Below, in pieces: positions 1-8,362 of a DNA stretch of 64,000 nt (within the stretch, counting starts at the first letter, position 1; every line of letters begins with the position of its first letter). The notes under the pieces were generated by a model, which saw nothing but the letters and a program-made list of their open reading frames with translations, searched no databases and had not been told where the DNA came from. The DNA is from Mycolicibacterium frederiksbergense (GTDB taxonomy: Bacteria > Actinomycetota > Actinomycetes > Mycobacteriales > Mycobacteriaceae), in contig NZ_JARXVE010000001.1 in assembly GCF_029893345.1 (NCBI RefSeq), positions 1,028,067-1,092,066 of the forward strand. The letters run 5' to 3'. The translations under genes and the position numbers were made by a program.

Positions 1-1148
1 TGACGGTGACGACGATCGTCGCGTTCTGGATCGGCCGGCCGCTCATCCGGTTGACCTTCCGCAACGAATTGACCAACGCCGCATTCCGTTACGCACTCGT
101 GCGCATCCGCGACGCCGCGGAAGCCGTGAGTCTCTATCGCGGCGAACGCACCGAGCGCAACACGCTCGCGGTCCGATTCGGCAGCATCATCGCCAACTAT
201 CGCAGGCTGGTGCTGCGGGGCGTCGCGTTTCTCGGCTGGAATCGGTCCATCAGCCAGATCATCGAACCGCTGCCGCTGATCGTTCAGGCACCGCGACTGT
301 TCGCCGGCGAGCTCAAGCTGGGCGATGTCATGCAGTCCTCGAGTGCGTTCAGCTCGGTCCAGAACTCACTGAGTTTCTTTCGGGCCGTGTACGACTCGTT
401 CGCCGGCTGGCGGGCCGCGATCATCCGACTGGACGGGCTGGTCACCGCCAACCAACAGGCCAGAGCGCTGCCTAGGTTGACCAGCGAGAGCAGCCCCGAC
501 GGGTCGGTGGAAATCGATGGCGTCGAGGTGCGTTCCCCGGTCGGCGCGCTGCTCGTCGAGCGCCTCGATGTCCGGTTGTCGCCGGGCCAGTCGCTGGTGA
601 TCACCGGGCCGTCCGGAACCGGCAAGACGACCCTGCTGCGCAGCCTGGCCCAAATCTGGCCCCACGCGTCCGGAACGGTCCGCTTGCCCGGTACCGCCGA
701 ATCTCCGGACGGCTCAATGTTCTTGTCCCAATTGCCTTATGCGCCGCTGGGCAGCTTGCGAGCGGTGGTGTGCTATCCCGCACCCGAAGGCACGTTCTCC
801 GATGCCGACATCGGGGACGCATTGACCTCCGTGACCCTGGGCCACCTCACGGCAGGGCTGGACGAGGTCGCGGACTGGTCGAAGGTACTGTCCCCGGGCG
901 AACAGCAGCGGATCGCGTTCGCCCGGGTCCTGCTGGCCAAGCCGGCGGCGGTATTCCTCGACGAGGCCACCTCGGCGCTCGACGCCGGTCAGGAGTTCGC
1001 GCTGTATTCGACGCTGCGCGCCGAGCTGCCGGACTGCATCGTGGTCAGCGTCAGCCACCGCGAAAGCGTCAATCAGCACCACGACCGTCGCCTGGAACTG
1101 CTCGGCGACGGTCGGTGGTACCTCGCGGGCGTCGGCTTGCCGACTTGA
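1..1148 (+). CDS. BacA/Rv1819c-like ABC transporter, C-terminal part (5' end outside the window)
   Basis: The reading frame is open to the left edge, so this is the 3' part of a longer gene. The visible ~380 residues hold the end of a membrane domain (hydrophobic helices, and a [19 protein letters not shown] segment typical of the SbmA/BacA fold) fused to an ATPase domain: Walker [10 protein letters not shown] (about base 606), signature LSPGEQQR (about 890), Walker [13 protein letters not shown] (about 950) and a switch His in SVSHRE. This single-chain permease-ATPase layout matches Rv1819c, a mycobacterial importer of vitamin B12 and hydrophilic peptides (established for that protein; substrate here inferred). 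The downstream flavoprotein gene is convergent. Confidence in family is high; the exact substrate is unproven. Confidence 0.9.
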   Translation, partial: TVTTIVAFWIGRPLIRLTFRNELTNAAFRYALVRIRDAAEAVSLYRGERTERNTLAVRFGSIIANYRRLVLRGVAFLGWNRSISQIIEPLPLIVQAPRLFAGELKLGDVMQSSSAFSSVQNSLSFFRAVYDSFAGWRAAIIRLDGLVTANQQARALPRLTSESSPDGSVEIDGVEVRSPVGALLVERLDVRLSPGQSLVITGPSGTGKTTLLRSLAQIWPHASGTVRLPGTAESPDGSMFLSQLPYAPLGSLRAVVCYPAPEGTFSDADIGDALTSVTLGHLTAGLDEVADWSKVLSPGEQQRIAFARVLLAKPAAVFLDEATSALDAGQEFALYSTLRAELPDCIVVSVSHRESVNQHHDRRLELLGDGRWYLAGVGLPT

Positions 1149-1170
1149 CCTGTCGAGTCGGCGAGCCGGT

Positions 1171-2646
1171 TCAGCGCGTTGCCGCGTGCGCCCCGGCGCG
1201 GCGGCCGAAGAATGACCCTTCCCCGAGCTGCACGCCGCTGGCATACCCCTTGCCATCCTGGGCGATGTTCGATGCGCAGGCTCCCGCCGCGTACAGCCCG
1301 GCGATGACGCTGCCATCCTCGCGCAGCACCTCACCGTCGATGGAGACGGCCAACCCGCCCATGGTGAAACCGGAGTACATGGCGACGCCGAGGGACAGGT
1401 CGAACGCTGCCCAGGGTCCGGTGTCCTGTGCCGCGAGGTAGTCGGGCTGCTTGTGGAAATCGGGATCCTCGCCGTTTGCGGCGTCGGCGTTGTAACGGTC
1501 CAGGGTGGCAGCCAGGTTTCCGGCCGGAATACCCAGTGCCTCTTCGACTTCGGCGATCGTCTCGTAGCCGTCGATGAACTGGATCAAAGGCATTGCCGGC
1601 ATCTGCATGTGTGCTTCATCGACTATGAGGTAGGCCTTTTGTTCGGGCTGCTCGAGCACGAATGCCGAGGTGCGGGAGTGGTAGGAGTCCTCGGCGACGA
1701 AGCGTTGGCCCTGGTTGTTGACGATGACACCGGTCAACAGGATTTCCGGAGGATAGGCCGCGGCGGTGATGAACAACTGATCCATGCCGTTGGCCACGCC
1801 GCCGGCCGAGACACCCATCCGGATGCCCAACCCGTCGTCATTGGGGTTGCCCAGGATGTAGGGCTCCACCTCACCGTGATGCTTGGTGCGCCGCTTCTTG
1901 CCCAGCGCTGGCGTGTATTCGGCGACCATCTCGGGGTTCATCGCGAAGCCGCCGGCGGTGATGACGACCGATTTGGCTTTGACACAACCGGTTTCGCCGA
2001 AATGCTTCCATTTCACGCCGACCACCGTGCCGTTATCGACGATCAGGTTGGTGGCCCCGACCTCGTAGCGGATCGTGACGCCCAGCGCCTCTGCGCGTTT
2101 CAGCAGCAGATCGATCACCATCGCGGCGCCGCCCAACTCGCCGGGCACCGGCACCGAGTGGCCGCGGGGAGCCGGCGTGGCCTGCTCGGTGAACGGCCAC
2201 ACCTTCTCGTTGCCGGTGTAGGAAAGTCCCTCGGTGCCCGGCGGGACCACAATCTTGCCCGGGTAGAAGCTGCGTTCGAACTGGAAGCCCAGTGCCTCAA
2301 GCCAATCGAAATGTTCTACGCTGCCGTCGCAATAGGCCCGGATCTTTTCCAAGTCGGGTTCGGGCGACACCGCGACCAGGTACTTGTACATCTCCTCAGG
2401 GCTGTCGGGGTGCCCGGTGGCCTCCTGGACCGCGGTTCCACCACCGAGATAGAAGTGCCCTCCGGCCATCGCGCTGGTACCGCCGGCCGCCGCGGCCTTC
2501 TCCAACACCAGAACCCGGGCTCCCTGCGCCGCCGCGCTGACCGCCGCACAACCTCCGGAGATGCCGAAGCCGATCACCACGACGTCGAATTCGTCGGACC
2601 AGGATTCAACCTCTGCAGCCGAAATGGTCTCGGGGATTTGCTTCAC
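1171..2646 (-). CDS. FAD-binding flavoprotein, 3-ketosteroid-dehydrogenase/fumarate-reductase-like
   Basis: 491 residues. An N-terminal Rossmann motif DVVVIGFGISGGCAAVSAA binds FAD, followed by the EKAAAAGGTSAMAGG loop typical of the succinate dehydrogenase/fumarate reductase/KstD superfamily, and a C-terminal FAD contact near YAAGACASN and GYASGVQLGEG. Family members oxidise or reduce C-C double bonds next to carbonyls, as in 3-ketosteroid delta1-dehydrogenation; the substrate here is inferred. The start is GTG at 2646, with AGGAG about 7 nt upstream and a 4-nt GTGA overlap with the VOC gene before it, so the two are translationally coupled. A KstR-type operator lies upstream of the pair. 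Length and neighbourhood match Rv1817 of M. tuberculosis (recalled, not searched). Confidence 0.88.
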   Translation of the reverse strand: MKQIPETISAAEVESWSDEFDVVVIGFGISGGCAAVSAAAQGARVLVLEKAAAAGGTSAMAGGHFYLGGGTAVQEATGHPDSPEEMYKYLVAVSPEPDLEKIRAYCDGSVEHFDWLEALGFQFERSFYPGKIVVPPGTEGLSYTGNEKVWPFTEQATPAPRGHSVPVPGELGGAAMVIDLLLKRAEALGVTIRYEVGATNLIVDNGTVVGVKWKHFGETGCVKAKSVVITAGGFAMNPEMVAEYTPALGKKRRTKHHGEVEPYILGNPNDDGLGIRMGVSAGGVANGMDQLFITAAAYPPEILLTGVIVNNQGQRFVAEDSYHSRTSAFVLEQPEQKAYLIVDEAHMQMPAMPLIQFIDGYETIAEVEEALGIPAGNLAATLDRYNADAANGEDPDFHKQPDYLAAQDTGPWAAFDLSLGVAMYSGFTMGGLAVSIDGEVLREDGSVIAGLYAAGACASNIAQDGKGYASGVQLGEGSFFGRRAGAHAATR

Positions 2647-3143
2647 TTCTGCTCCTGTTTCACATAGTCGAAGAACGCCCGGATCTCGGGCGGGATGTAA
2701 GCGATCTCCAGATACGGCACCCCGGCCCCGGCGGCCGACAGGTAGGCGAATCTCATGCCACCGGGCATCTCCCCCTGGCACACCACCGGCGCCCCATCGC
2801 CTTCGGCGTCACGCAGTTTCGCCTCGAACGCCTCCGGGTCGGACGCCTCGATGCAGATGTGGTGCAGGCCCGATCCGTGCCGGTCCAGGAACTCGGTGTA
2901 GATGCTCTGGCCCCGGACCGGCGCTATGAGCTCCAGTTGGGTGTCGCCGGCGTAGCTGAGCGAGATGTCCGCCACGAAGTCGGCGGGCCGGCCGCGATGG
3001 GTGCACGTCTCGGGACCGAAATGCACCGCGGGCATACGGATCCACCGCCGGGCCCCGAGCAGGGCGCTGAGCGCCTGCTCGGTGGCGTCCAGGTCGGCCG
3101 TCACCCAGGCAATCTGGACAGGTGTCTGATCAGGCATCGCCAT
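2643..3143 (-). CDS. VOC (glyoxalase/bleomycin-resistance fold) family protein
   Basis: About 166 residues. Start VQIAWVTADLDATEQALSAL and the later HHICIEASDPEAFEAKL are the two beta-alpha-beta-beta-beta halves of a VOC metal-binding fold, as in glyoxalase I and methylmalonyl-CoA epimerase; the candidate metal ligands are the His of HHIC and the Glu of YLEIAY near the end. The reaction is not deducible. It is the first gene of a two-gene operon with the flavoprotein (4-nt overlap) and sits 28 bp downstream of a KstR-type box, which suggests a role in steroid breakdown. ATG at 3143 was chosen over GTG at 3158 because of the GGTGGG stretch just upstream; either is possible. Confidence 0.8.
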   Translation of the reverse strand: MAMPDQTPVQIAWVTADLDATEQALSALLGARRWIRMPAVHFGPETCTHRGRPADFVADISLSYAGDTQLELIAPVRGQSIYTEFLDRHGSGLHHICIEASDPEAFEAKLRDAEGDGAPVVCQGEMPGGMRFAYLSAAGAGVPYLEIAYIPPEIRAFFDYVKQEQK

Positions 3144-3171
3144 GAGAATATCGCCCACCCGACCGGAAGGC

Positions 3172-3185
3172 TAGAACGTGTTCTA
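3172..3185. promoter_or_regulatory. KstR-type operator
   Basis: TAGAACGTGTTCTA fits TnnAACnnGTTnnA, the 14-bp motif established for KstR, the TetR-family repressor of the mycobacterial cholesterol regulon. The arms TAGAAC/GTTCTA are a perfect inverted repeat around GT. It lies 28 bp upstream of the VOC start, the expected place for an operator over the promoter of the VOC-flavoprotein operon. Control by KstR is inferred from the motif. Confidence 0.75.
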
Positions 3186-3228
3186 ATTGCGCGATTCGTC
3201 CGGTACCCGACCAGTTTCCGGGTCGAAG

Positions 3229-3924
3229 CTACCCGCCGAAACTCGTCACATCTGCGGACGTCTGAATGGTGGGATTGCTGCCGCGAGCCTGCCCGCTGGC
3301 GTTCTGCCAGGACACCGCCGCCGGATAGCTGCCCCAGGTGCTGTTGAACATGCCGACGATGACGGCCCGGCCATCCGGGGTGATCGTGTACACCGGCCCG
3401 CCGGAATCGCCCTTCTGACTGACCACGCCGTGTCCCATGGTGAACCAGCCGTTGTTGACGGCCTCGATGGTGCCGCAGGTCTCACCGGTGACCACGCCGA
3501 AGTGGCAAACCGGCGCACCGGGTTGCGGAAGCACCGTGGGATCCTCTACCAGCACCCGGCCACCGGGCAGCACGTTGTTGAGCGGAACGTCTCCGGCCAA
3601 TTGGATGGTCTCCCAATCGGAGATCATGTGATTGGTGTCGACGGTGGCGCCATCGGGTGTGTTGTCCAGGTAGGACGCTTGATGTCCGATGATATTGCCG
3701 TTCCGGTCGCCGACCGGGCCGCTTCCACGGCAGTGCCCTGCGGTGAACGCGACGCGACTGAACGGATCCACATAACCCAGGGTGCACACGTTGGTGTCCT
3801 GGCGGATCTCCATGCCCGGGAACACCGGAACGTTGTCGGCGGCGGCCACCGGCATGGGGCCCGCCAGCAACGCAATTACCGGGGCCGCGGCAAGCGCCCG
3901 CGACGCATTAAGCCACCACTGCAT
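3229..3924 (-). CDS. Secreted trypsin-like (S1) serine protease
   Basis: 231 residues. An N-terminal hydrophobic segment (residues 8-29) ending VAAADN is a signal peptide. The catalytic motifs of a chymotrypsin-fold protease are visible: TAGHC (His64), a likely Asp at 103 in ISDWETI, and GDSGGP (Ser174). Four to five Cys residues (47, 65, 140, 150) could form two disulfides. Extracellular substrate unknown. The gene is monocistronic, divided from the VOC/flavoprotein unit by the KstR-type box, and resembles Rv1815 by position and motif (from memory). The upstream region has inverted GATAACGGA (3972-3980) and TCCGTTATC (4003-4011), a possible regulatory hairpin. Confidence 0.87.
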   Translation of the reverse strand: MQWWLNASRALAAAPVIALLAGPMPVAAADNVPVFPGMEIRQDTNVCTLGYVDPFSRVAFTAGHCRGSGPVGDRNGNIIGHQASYLDNTPDGATVDTNHMISDWETIQLAGDVPLNNVLPGGRVLVEDPTVLPQPGAPVCHFGVVTGETCGTIEAVNNGWFTMGHGVVSQKGDSGGPVYTITPDGRAVIVGMFNSTWGSYPAAVSWQNASGQARGSNPTIQTSADVTSFGG

Positions 3925-4056
3925 GGCCGGCCCTCCGATCGCTCTACGGACGTAGTTAACGTCACATTACCGATAACGGAACGGTTGCATTGCCACTTCT
4001 GCTCCGTTATCAGCGATATCGGAGGCACCCCCGGAGATCGTTACCGAAACGACGAC

Positions 4057-4081
4057 GGCCCGGACCGCAAAGGTCCGGGCC
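4057..4081 (-). terminator. Rho-independent-like hairpin after the lectin/LysM gene
   Basis: A perfect 10-bp stem GGCCCGGACC/GGTCCGGGCC closes a GCAAA loop, 16 nt past the stop of the lectin/LysM gene on the minus strand. There is no T-tract, as is common for mycobacterial terminators. Confidence 0.7.
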
Positions 4082-4096
4082 GCCAATCTGTTCGGA

Positions 4097-4693
4097 TCAG
4101 GGAATCGTCAGCACCTGGCCGGGTTGAATCAGGTCAGGGTTGGCGATGCCGCTGGCATCGGCGATCTGCTGGTACTTGTTGCCGTCGCCGTAGAACCGCT
4201 CGGCGATGGCCCACAGGGTGTCACCGGAGACCACCGTGTAGGTCCGCGGCTCCGGAGCGGGCGGCGGCGGCGGAGCGGCCGGCTCAGCCGCGGGCTCGGG
4301 TGCAGGCTCCTCGACCGCAGCGGGTGCCACCTCGGCCTCAGGCGCCGGTGGCGGCGGCTCAGAGGTCTCGGTCTTGGACGACCACGCGGGCCCATCCGCG
4401 GCGTACAGCACCAGGTTGCGGTCGTCCTGCAAAACCAGCTTGACGTCCTTCTTGCCCTTGGTGTCGGTGTGCCACACCGGCTTCTCGGACGTGTACAGCA
4501 CGAAGTTACCGTCGGTCTGCACCTCCGCCCGCACCACGTCCTGGCCGTTGGTGGAAGTTGACCAGATCGCTTCGCCACGGGCGCTCAACACGAGGTTCCC
4601 GTCATCCTGCAACGTCAGCGCGTACGCGCCGTTGTTGGAGGTCAGCGATCCCCCCTTTTCCAGCTTCTGCCCCTCGGTCAGTGTGTCTCCCAC
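4097..4693 (-). CDS. Bulb-type mannose-binding lectin domain fused to LysM
   Basis: 198 residues. The first ~110 residues form a B-lectin domain with three copies of the Q-x-D-x-N-x-V-x-Y sugar-binding motif (LQDDGNLVLS, VQTDGNFVLYT, LQDDRNLVLYA; only the first lacks the final Tyr). A Pro/Ala/Glu-rich linker (about 115-145) leads to a C-terminal LysM domain (YTVVSGDTLWAIAERFYG ... IQPGQVLTIP) that binds peptidoglycan. The arrangement suggests a protein held on the wall that binds mannose-type glycans such as mannans; a similar lectin-LysM protein is known in M. smegmatis. No signal peptide is visible with the chosen GTG start (4693, with AAAGGGG upstream), so export, if any, is unexplained. 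Confidence 0.85.
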   Translation of the reverse strand: MGDTLTEGQKLEKGGSLTSNNGAYALTLQDDGNLVLSARGEAIWSTSTNGQDVVRAEVQTDGNFVLYTSEKPVWHTDTKGKKDVKLVLQDDRNLVLYAADGPAWSSKTETSEPPPPAPEAEVAPAAVEEPAPEPAAEPAAPPPPPAPEPRTYTVVSGDTLWAIAERFYGDGNKYQQIADASGIANPDLIQPGQVLTIP

Positions 4694-5323
4694 GCATTGC
4701 CCCTTTCTCGACCGTAAACCGGATAGTCGACCCGGCTGCATTGAGCTTACTGATCTGAAGTTTGCTTGTGTGCCATTCCGCTCGGCCCAATTCAAACGTC
4801 TCGCGAACACTAGGAGTCGCAGCGGTCTTGGTTGCGAACCGACGCCCGCACGGCGTGTCATGAGCGCATCCACTGCGTCCGCCGACGGCCCGCGCCGCCG
4901 GGTTCGGGAATCGAAACCCAGCTCGAGTTTGTCGTGCGCGCACAGCAGGAGATTGCGCTTTCCGGTCACATGATCAGCGTGGCCCAATGACTACCCGCGC
5001 GGCCCGAATCCCTATGCTGGCCAACAGTTCTGGAAGAAATAGGAACGGTCGCCGACCCACCGTCTCCGGCCTGGCGCGCTCGGCGTCCGCGCCTCGTGCG
5101 GGTCGAGGCAGACATCGGCGGCGAACCGGCTGGCCGCCACGCCCAGACCGTGAATCCGTTCGCGTAGACGACCCCGCGGTTGCGGTCCAGTCCCCCGGGC
5201 GCACGGAATCGGGTGTCGGTGTCGATCGCCCCGGCCCAACGGTGGCCGAACCGCACATCGGAAAGTTGCGGGAAAGTTGCGGGAAGTTGCGGAAAGTTGC
5301 GGGGAGGTGCGGGAAAGTTGCCC
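4694..5323. other. Gene-poor intergenic stretch
   Basis: About 630 bp between two minus-strand genes. No reading frame here has convincing codon use, a start signal or recognisable motifs. It holds the short tandem repeats at 5259-5320 and presumably the promoter of the lectin gene. Confidence 0.5.
5259..5320. repeat. Six tandem 10-11-bp repeats (CGGGAAAGTTG)
   Basis: Units CGGAAAGTTG, CGGGAAAGTTG, CGGGAAGTTG, CGGAAAGTTG, CGGGGAGGTG and CGGGAAAGTTG follow one another and end 3 nt from the stop codon of the sterol-desaturase-family gene. A microsatellite-like array in its 3' untranslated region; function unknown. Confidence 0.8.
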
Positions 5324-6238
5324 TCAGTACGCCGATTGCGAACCGGCCATCTCCGCCGGCTCCCAGCCCGGCGGGCCGAGGACATAGCCCAGCCGGTCGC
5401 GCAGGCGGCGGGCCCGCCGCACGTCGCGCGCGATCGCCACGTATTCGTGGGTCTGCAGCTTCCAGATGTTGAAGGTGTCCACCGGCTTGGTCAGACCGTA
5501 GTGCGGGCGGAACACCTCCGGTTGGAAGGTGCCGAACATCCGGTCCCAGACGATCAGGATTCCGCCGTAGTTACGGTCCAGATACAGTTGGTCGCGGCCG
5601 TGGTGGACCCGATGATGCGATGGCGTGTTGAAGATGAATTCGATTGGCCGCCAAAGCTTGTCGATATGCTCGGTGTGCACCCAGAATTGGTAGATCAGGT
5701 TCACCGAGAAGGCGGCGAACACCAGCCAGGGCGGGATGCCCAGCAGCGGCAACGGAATCCAGGCCACGATCTCGCCACTGTTGTTCCACTTCTGCCGAAG
5801 TGCCGTGGCGAAGTTGTAGTACTCACTGGAGTGGTGGGCCTGATGCGTCGCCCAGATCAGTCGGACCCGGTGCGCGATCCGGTGGTAGGTGTAGAACAGC
5901 AGATCCACCCCGAGGATCGCGATCACCCAGGTGTACCACTGGTTGCCCGGCAGGTGCCATGGCGCCAGGTACGCGTAGATGGCGGCGTAGCCGAACAGTG
6001 CCAGCAGTTTCCAGCCGGCAGTAGTGCCGATCGACACCAACCCCATCGAGATGCTCGTCCATGCGTCGCGGCGGTCGAACGCTCCAGCGGGTGCGCGCTG
6101 CGCCGCCTCGGTGCGCTCCAACCGGTGGGCGGCCACCCACTCCAGGGTCAACAACACCAGGAAGAACGGGATGGCGAAGAACACCGGATCCCGCATCTGC
6201 GCCGGCAGAAAGTCCAGAACGGACCGGATGACGTCCAT
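5324..6238 (-). CDS. Sterol desaturase / fatty acid hydroxylase family membrane protein
   Basis: 304 residues with about four to five hydrophobic segments and the His clusters of the integral-membrane non-haem di-iron family: HRIAH (HX3H), HQAHH (HX2HH), HTEH and HRVHH. Members insert oxygen into, or desaturate, sterols and fatty acids using ferredoxin- or cytochrome-supplied electrons. Rv1814 (erg3) is the likely M. tuberculosis counterpart given the neighbourhood (inference). The substrate is unknown; true sterol synthesis is not expected in mycobacteria. Single gene, divergent from the SMR pair. Confidence 0.88.
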   Translation of the reverse strand: MDVIRSVLDFLPAQMRDPVFFAIPFFLVLLTLEWVAAHRLERTEAAQRAPAGAFDRRDAWTSISMGLVSIGTTAGWKLLALFGYAAIYAYLAPWHLPGNQWYTWVIAILGVDLLFYTYHRIAHRVRLIWATHQAHHSSEYYNFATALRQKWNNSGEIVAWIPLPLLGIPPWLVFAAFSVNLIYQFWVHTEHIDKLWRPIEFIFNTPSHHRVHHGRDQLYLDRNYGGILIVWDRMFGTFQPEVFRPHYGLTKPVDTFNIWKLQTHEYVAIARDVRRARRLRDRLGYVLGPPGWEPAEMAGSQSAY

Positions 6239-6348
6239 CTCAGCGGAGCTCCTCGGTCAAGCTGGCGAACCTCCCCACACGGTACCCACCCGGTTCGCAC
6301 TCGGGACGACCGCCAGGCTCCCGATCCGAGCTCGGATAAGTTGGTCGG

Positions 6349-6684
6349 GTGCGCAGGTGGACGTTGTTGATGGCGGCCGTCATCGCCGAAGTCAGCGCCA
6401 CACTGTCGCTGCGTGCGTCCCAGGACCATGCCGGCTGGCTAGTGCTGGTGGTGTCCGGCTATCTGGCCGCGTTCGTGTTTCTGACCCTGGTGCTGCGGGC
6501 GGGACTCCCGGTGGGCGTCGCCTACGGCATCTGGGGTGCGCTGGGGACCGCGGCGACGGCCGGGCTGGCCGCGCTGTTGTTCGGCGATCCGTTCACCTGG
6601 CCGATCGTGGCCGGCATCGGTTTGATCATCGCGGGCGTGCTGCTGGTCGAGTTGGGTTCGCATCCGCGACAGGCGCAATCGTGA
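6349..6684 (+). CDS. SMR family efflux transporter, subunit 1
   Basis: 111 residues, four hydrophobic helices. The conserved membrane Glu of small multidrug resistance proteins is in VIAEVSATLSLRAS (helix 1), and the GVAYGIWGALG motif marks helix 3. SMR proteins are proton-coupled exporters of cationic drugs or guanidinium. Start is GTG at 6349. The stop overlaps the ATG of the next SMR gene by one base (TGATG), so the pair is probably a heterodimeric transporter of the EbrAB/YkkCD type. Confidence 0.9.
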   Translation: MRRWTLLMAAVIAEVSATLSLRASQDHAGWLVLVVSGYLAAFVFLTLVLRAGLPVGVAYGIWGALGTAATAGLAALLFGDPFTWPIVAGIGLIIAGVLLVELGSHPRQAQS

Positions 6685-7019
6685 TGTGGCTGGCACTGGC
6701 CGGGGCGATCGGCATCGAAGTGTGCGCCACGCTCGCGCTGCGCGCCTCGGACGGGTTTCGCCGCAAGGCCTGGATCCCGCTGGTGGTGGCCGGATATGCG
6801 TTGTCGTTCTACCTGTTGTGGCTGGCCCTGTCGTTGGGTGTGCCGGTCGGGGTCGCCTACGGCATCTGGACGGCGTGCGGGGTGGCCCTGGTCGCGCTCA
6901 TCGCCAGGTTCCTGTTCGATGAACCGCTGACACCGGTGATGATGCTCGGTATCGCGCTAATCGTGTCGGGTGTGTTCACGATCGAGCTGGCCGGCGTCGG
7001 CACCGGAATCGAGCCCTGA
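6684..7019 (+). CDS. SMR family efflux transporter, subunit 2
   Basis: 111 residues with four helices; AIGIEVCATLALRASDG carries the essential Glu and GVAYGIWTACG is the helix-3 motif. Same length as the first subunit but clearly diverged from it, as in known paired SMR transporters where the two chains adopt opposite membrane topologies. ATG at 6684 shares its A with the stop of the upstream gene. Its last ~63 bp overlap the 3' end of the convergent MFS gene. Confidence 0.9.
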   Translation: MWLALAGAIGIEVCATLALRASDGFRRKAWIPLVVAGYALSFYLLWLALSLGVPVGVAYGIWTACGVALVALIARFLFDEPLTPVMMLGIALIVSGVFTIELAGVGTGIEP

Positions 7020-8210
7020 CACCGAGCGTCCCGGCAGCACCCCGGCCAGCAGCACGGCCACCACGCCGGCCAGCGGCACCGCCAGCAGGCCGGCCCGCAA
7101 CCCGGCGGCGTCGGCGACGAATCCGACCAGCAGTGGTGCACCGAAGAATCCCACCCGCATCAGCCAGGTCACCACGGTCAGCCCGGTGCCCGGCCGCAGC
7201 CCGGGCAGCTGGTCGGCAGCGTGCATGGCGGCCGGCACCAGAGGCGCCACTCCCAGTCCGGCCAGGGCGAACCCGCCGATGGTGGTGGCGATCCCCGGGA
7301 ACGCCAGCGCCGCGCCCATCCCGGCGGCGGTGACCAAGCCACCCGCCCGCACCACGGTGGCCTGACCGAATCGGTCCACCGCACGGTCACCGATCAGCCG
7401 TCCCACGAACATGAATCCGACCAGCGCGACGTATCCGAAGACGGCCTGCGCCGGCGGCGTGTGCAGGGTGTCCCGCATATACAGGGTGGCCCAGGAGTTG
7501 CCGGCATCCTCGACGGTGGCGCCGGCGATGGCGATCAGGACCAGGGCCAGCAGCACCAGGTAGATCCGCGGCCCGACCCGGGTTCCGGCCGCGGCGGAGG
7601 CAGCCGGATGGCCATCGTGGTCGGGCCCGGGCAGTAGGTAGCGGTAGGCGACCAGCGCCACTGCGCTCAACGCCACGGCGATGACCGAAAGGTGGATTCC
7701 GCGCGGAATGCCCAGCGCGATCGCGCCGGCGCCGGTGAGGCCGCCCAGTATCGCCCCGCCGGCCCACACCGCGTGCAGGGAGTTGATGATCGACCGGCCG
7801 TACTCACGCTGCAGACGCAGCCCGTGCGCGTTCTGCGCGACGTCGACCACCGAGTCGCAGGCTCCGGCCAGGAACAACGCCATCGCCAGCATCAGCGGTG
7901 TCGGCGCCACACCGGCCGCCACGACGAAGATGGCCAGCGCCACCGTGCCGATGACCGCGACCCGCGCACTGCGGAACCGCCGAATCAGCGCCGCCGCAGT
8001 CAATCCCGCGACCAGCGCCCCGCCGGCGAACGAGGAGACCGCCGCGCCGTACACCGCGTTGCTCAGGTGCAGATCGGTTTTGATCTCCGGATAACGCGGC
8101 AGCAGATTGGCGAAAATCGCGCCGTTGGTCAGAAACAGCGCCGCCACCGCGATGCGGGCCCGCCGAATGGCGGTGGCATCACGGTGCGCTGAGGTCGTCC
8201 GCAGGGGCAC
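6957..8210 (-). CDS. MFS transporter
   Basis: 417 residues with about twelve hydrophobic segments. The order AALFLTNGAIFANLLPRYPEIK (helix 1), GAACDSVVDVAQNAHG-like helix 4 and a central hydrophilic loop (about residues 195-215) fits the major facilitator family, near the FucP/YbjJ-like branch. Substrate unknown. The likely start is GTG at 8210, since the hydrophobic core begins about 20 codons later. The 3' end overlaps the end of the second SMR gene by 63 bp on the opposite strand, so the last ~20 residues (polar, low complexity) may be a run-on after loss of an earlier stop. Divergent from malQ. Confidence 0.85.
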   Translation of the reverse strand: MPLRTTSAHRDATAIRRARIAVAALFLTNGAIFANLLPRYPEIKTDLHLSNAVYGAAVSSFAGGALVAGLTAAALIRRFRSARVAVIGTVALAIFVVAAGVAPTPLMLAMALFLAGACDSVVDVAQNAHGLRLQREYGRSIINSLHAVWAGGAILGGLTGAGAIALGIPRGIHLSVIAVALSAVALVAYRYLLPGPDHDGHPAASAAAGTRVGPRIYLVLLALVLIAIAGATVEDAGNSWATLYMRDTLHTPPAQAVFGYVALVGFMFVGRLIGDRAVDRFGQATVVRAGGLVTAAGMGAALAFPGIATTIGGFALAGLGVAPLVPAAMHAADQLPGLRPGTGLTVVTWLMRVGFFGAPLLVGFVADAAGLRAGLLAVPLAGVVAVLLAGVLPGRSVSGLDSGADAGQLDREHTRHD

Positions 8211-8362
8211 TGCGGCGACAATACAGCGCAGTTTTCCGCAATCGGCTCGTGTTCGCCGGACCAATGGCACGCTGGGTCGGCGGCTGCCGTGACACCTGGG
8301 CGGACCTGCTTTCCCGCGATGTCGACTGACACGATCGCGTTCTGGGCAGCAAGATTGGCGGC

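Noticed and set aside
4987..5472. Plus-strand 161-codon frame in the gene-poor stretch
   Set aside because: Arg/Pro/Gly-rich, overlaps the sterol-desaturase-family gene and the microsatellite; no coding signal.
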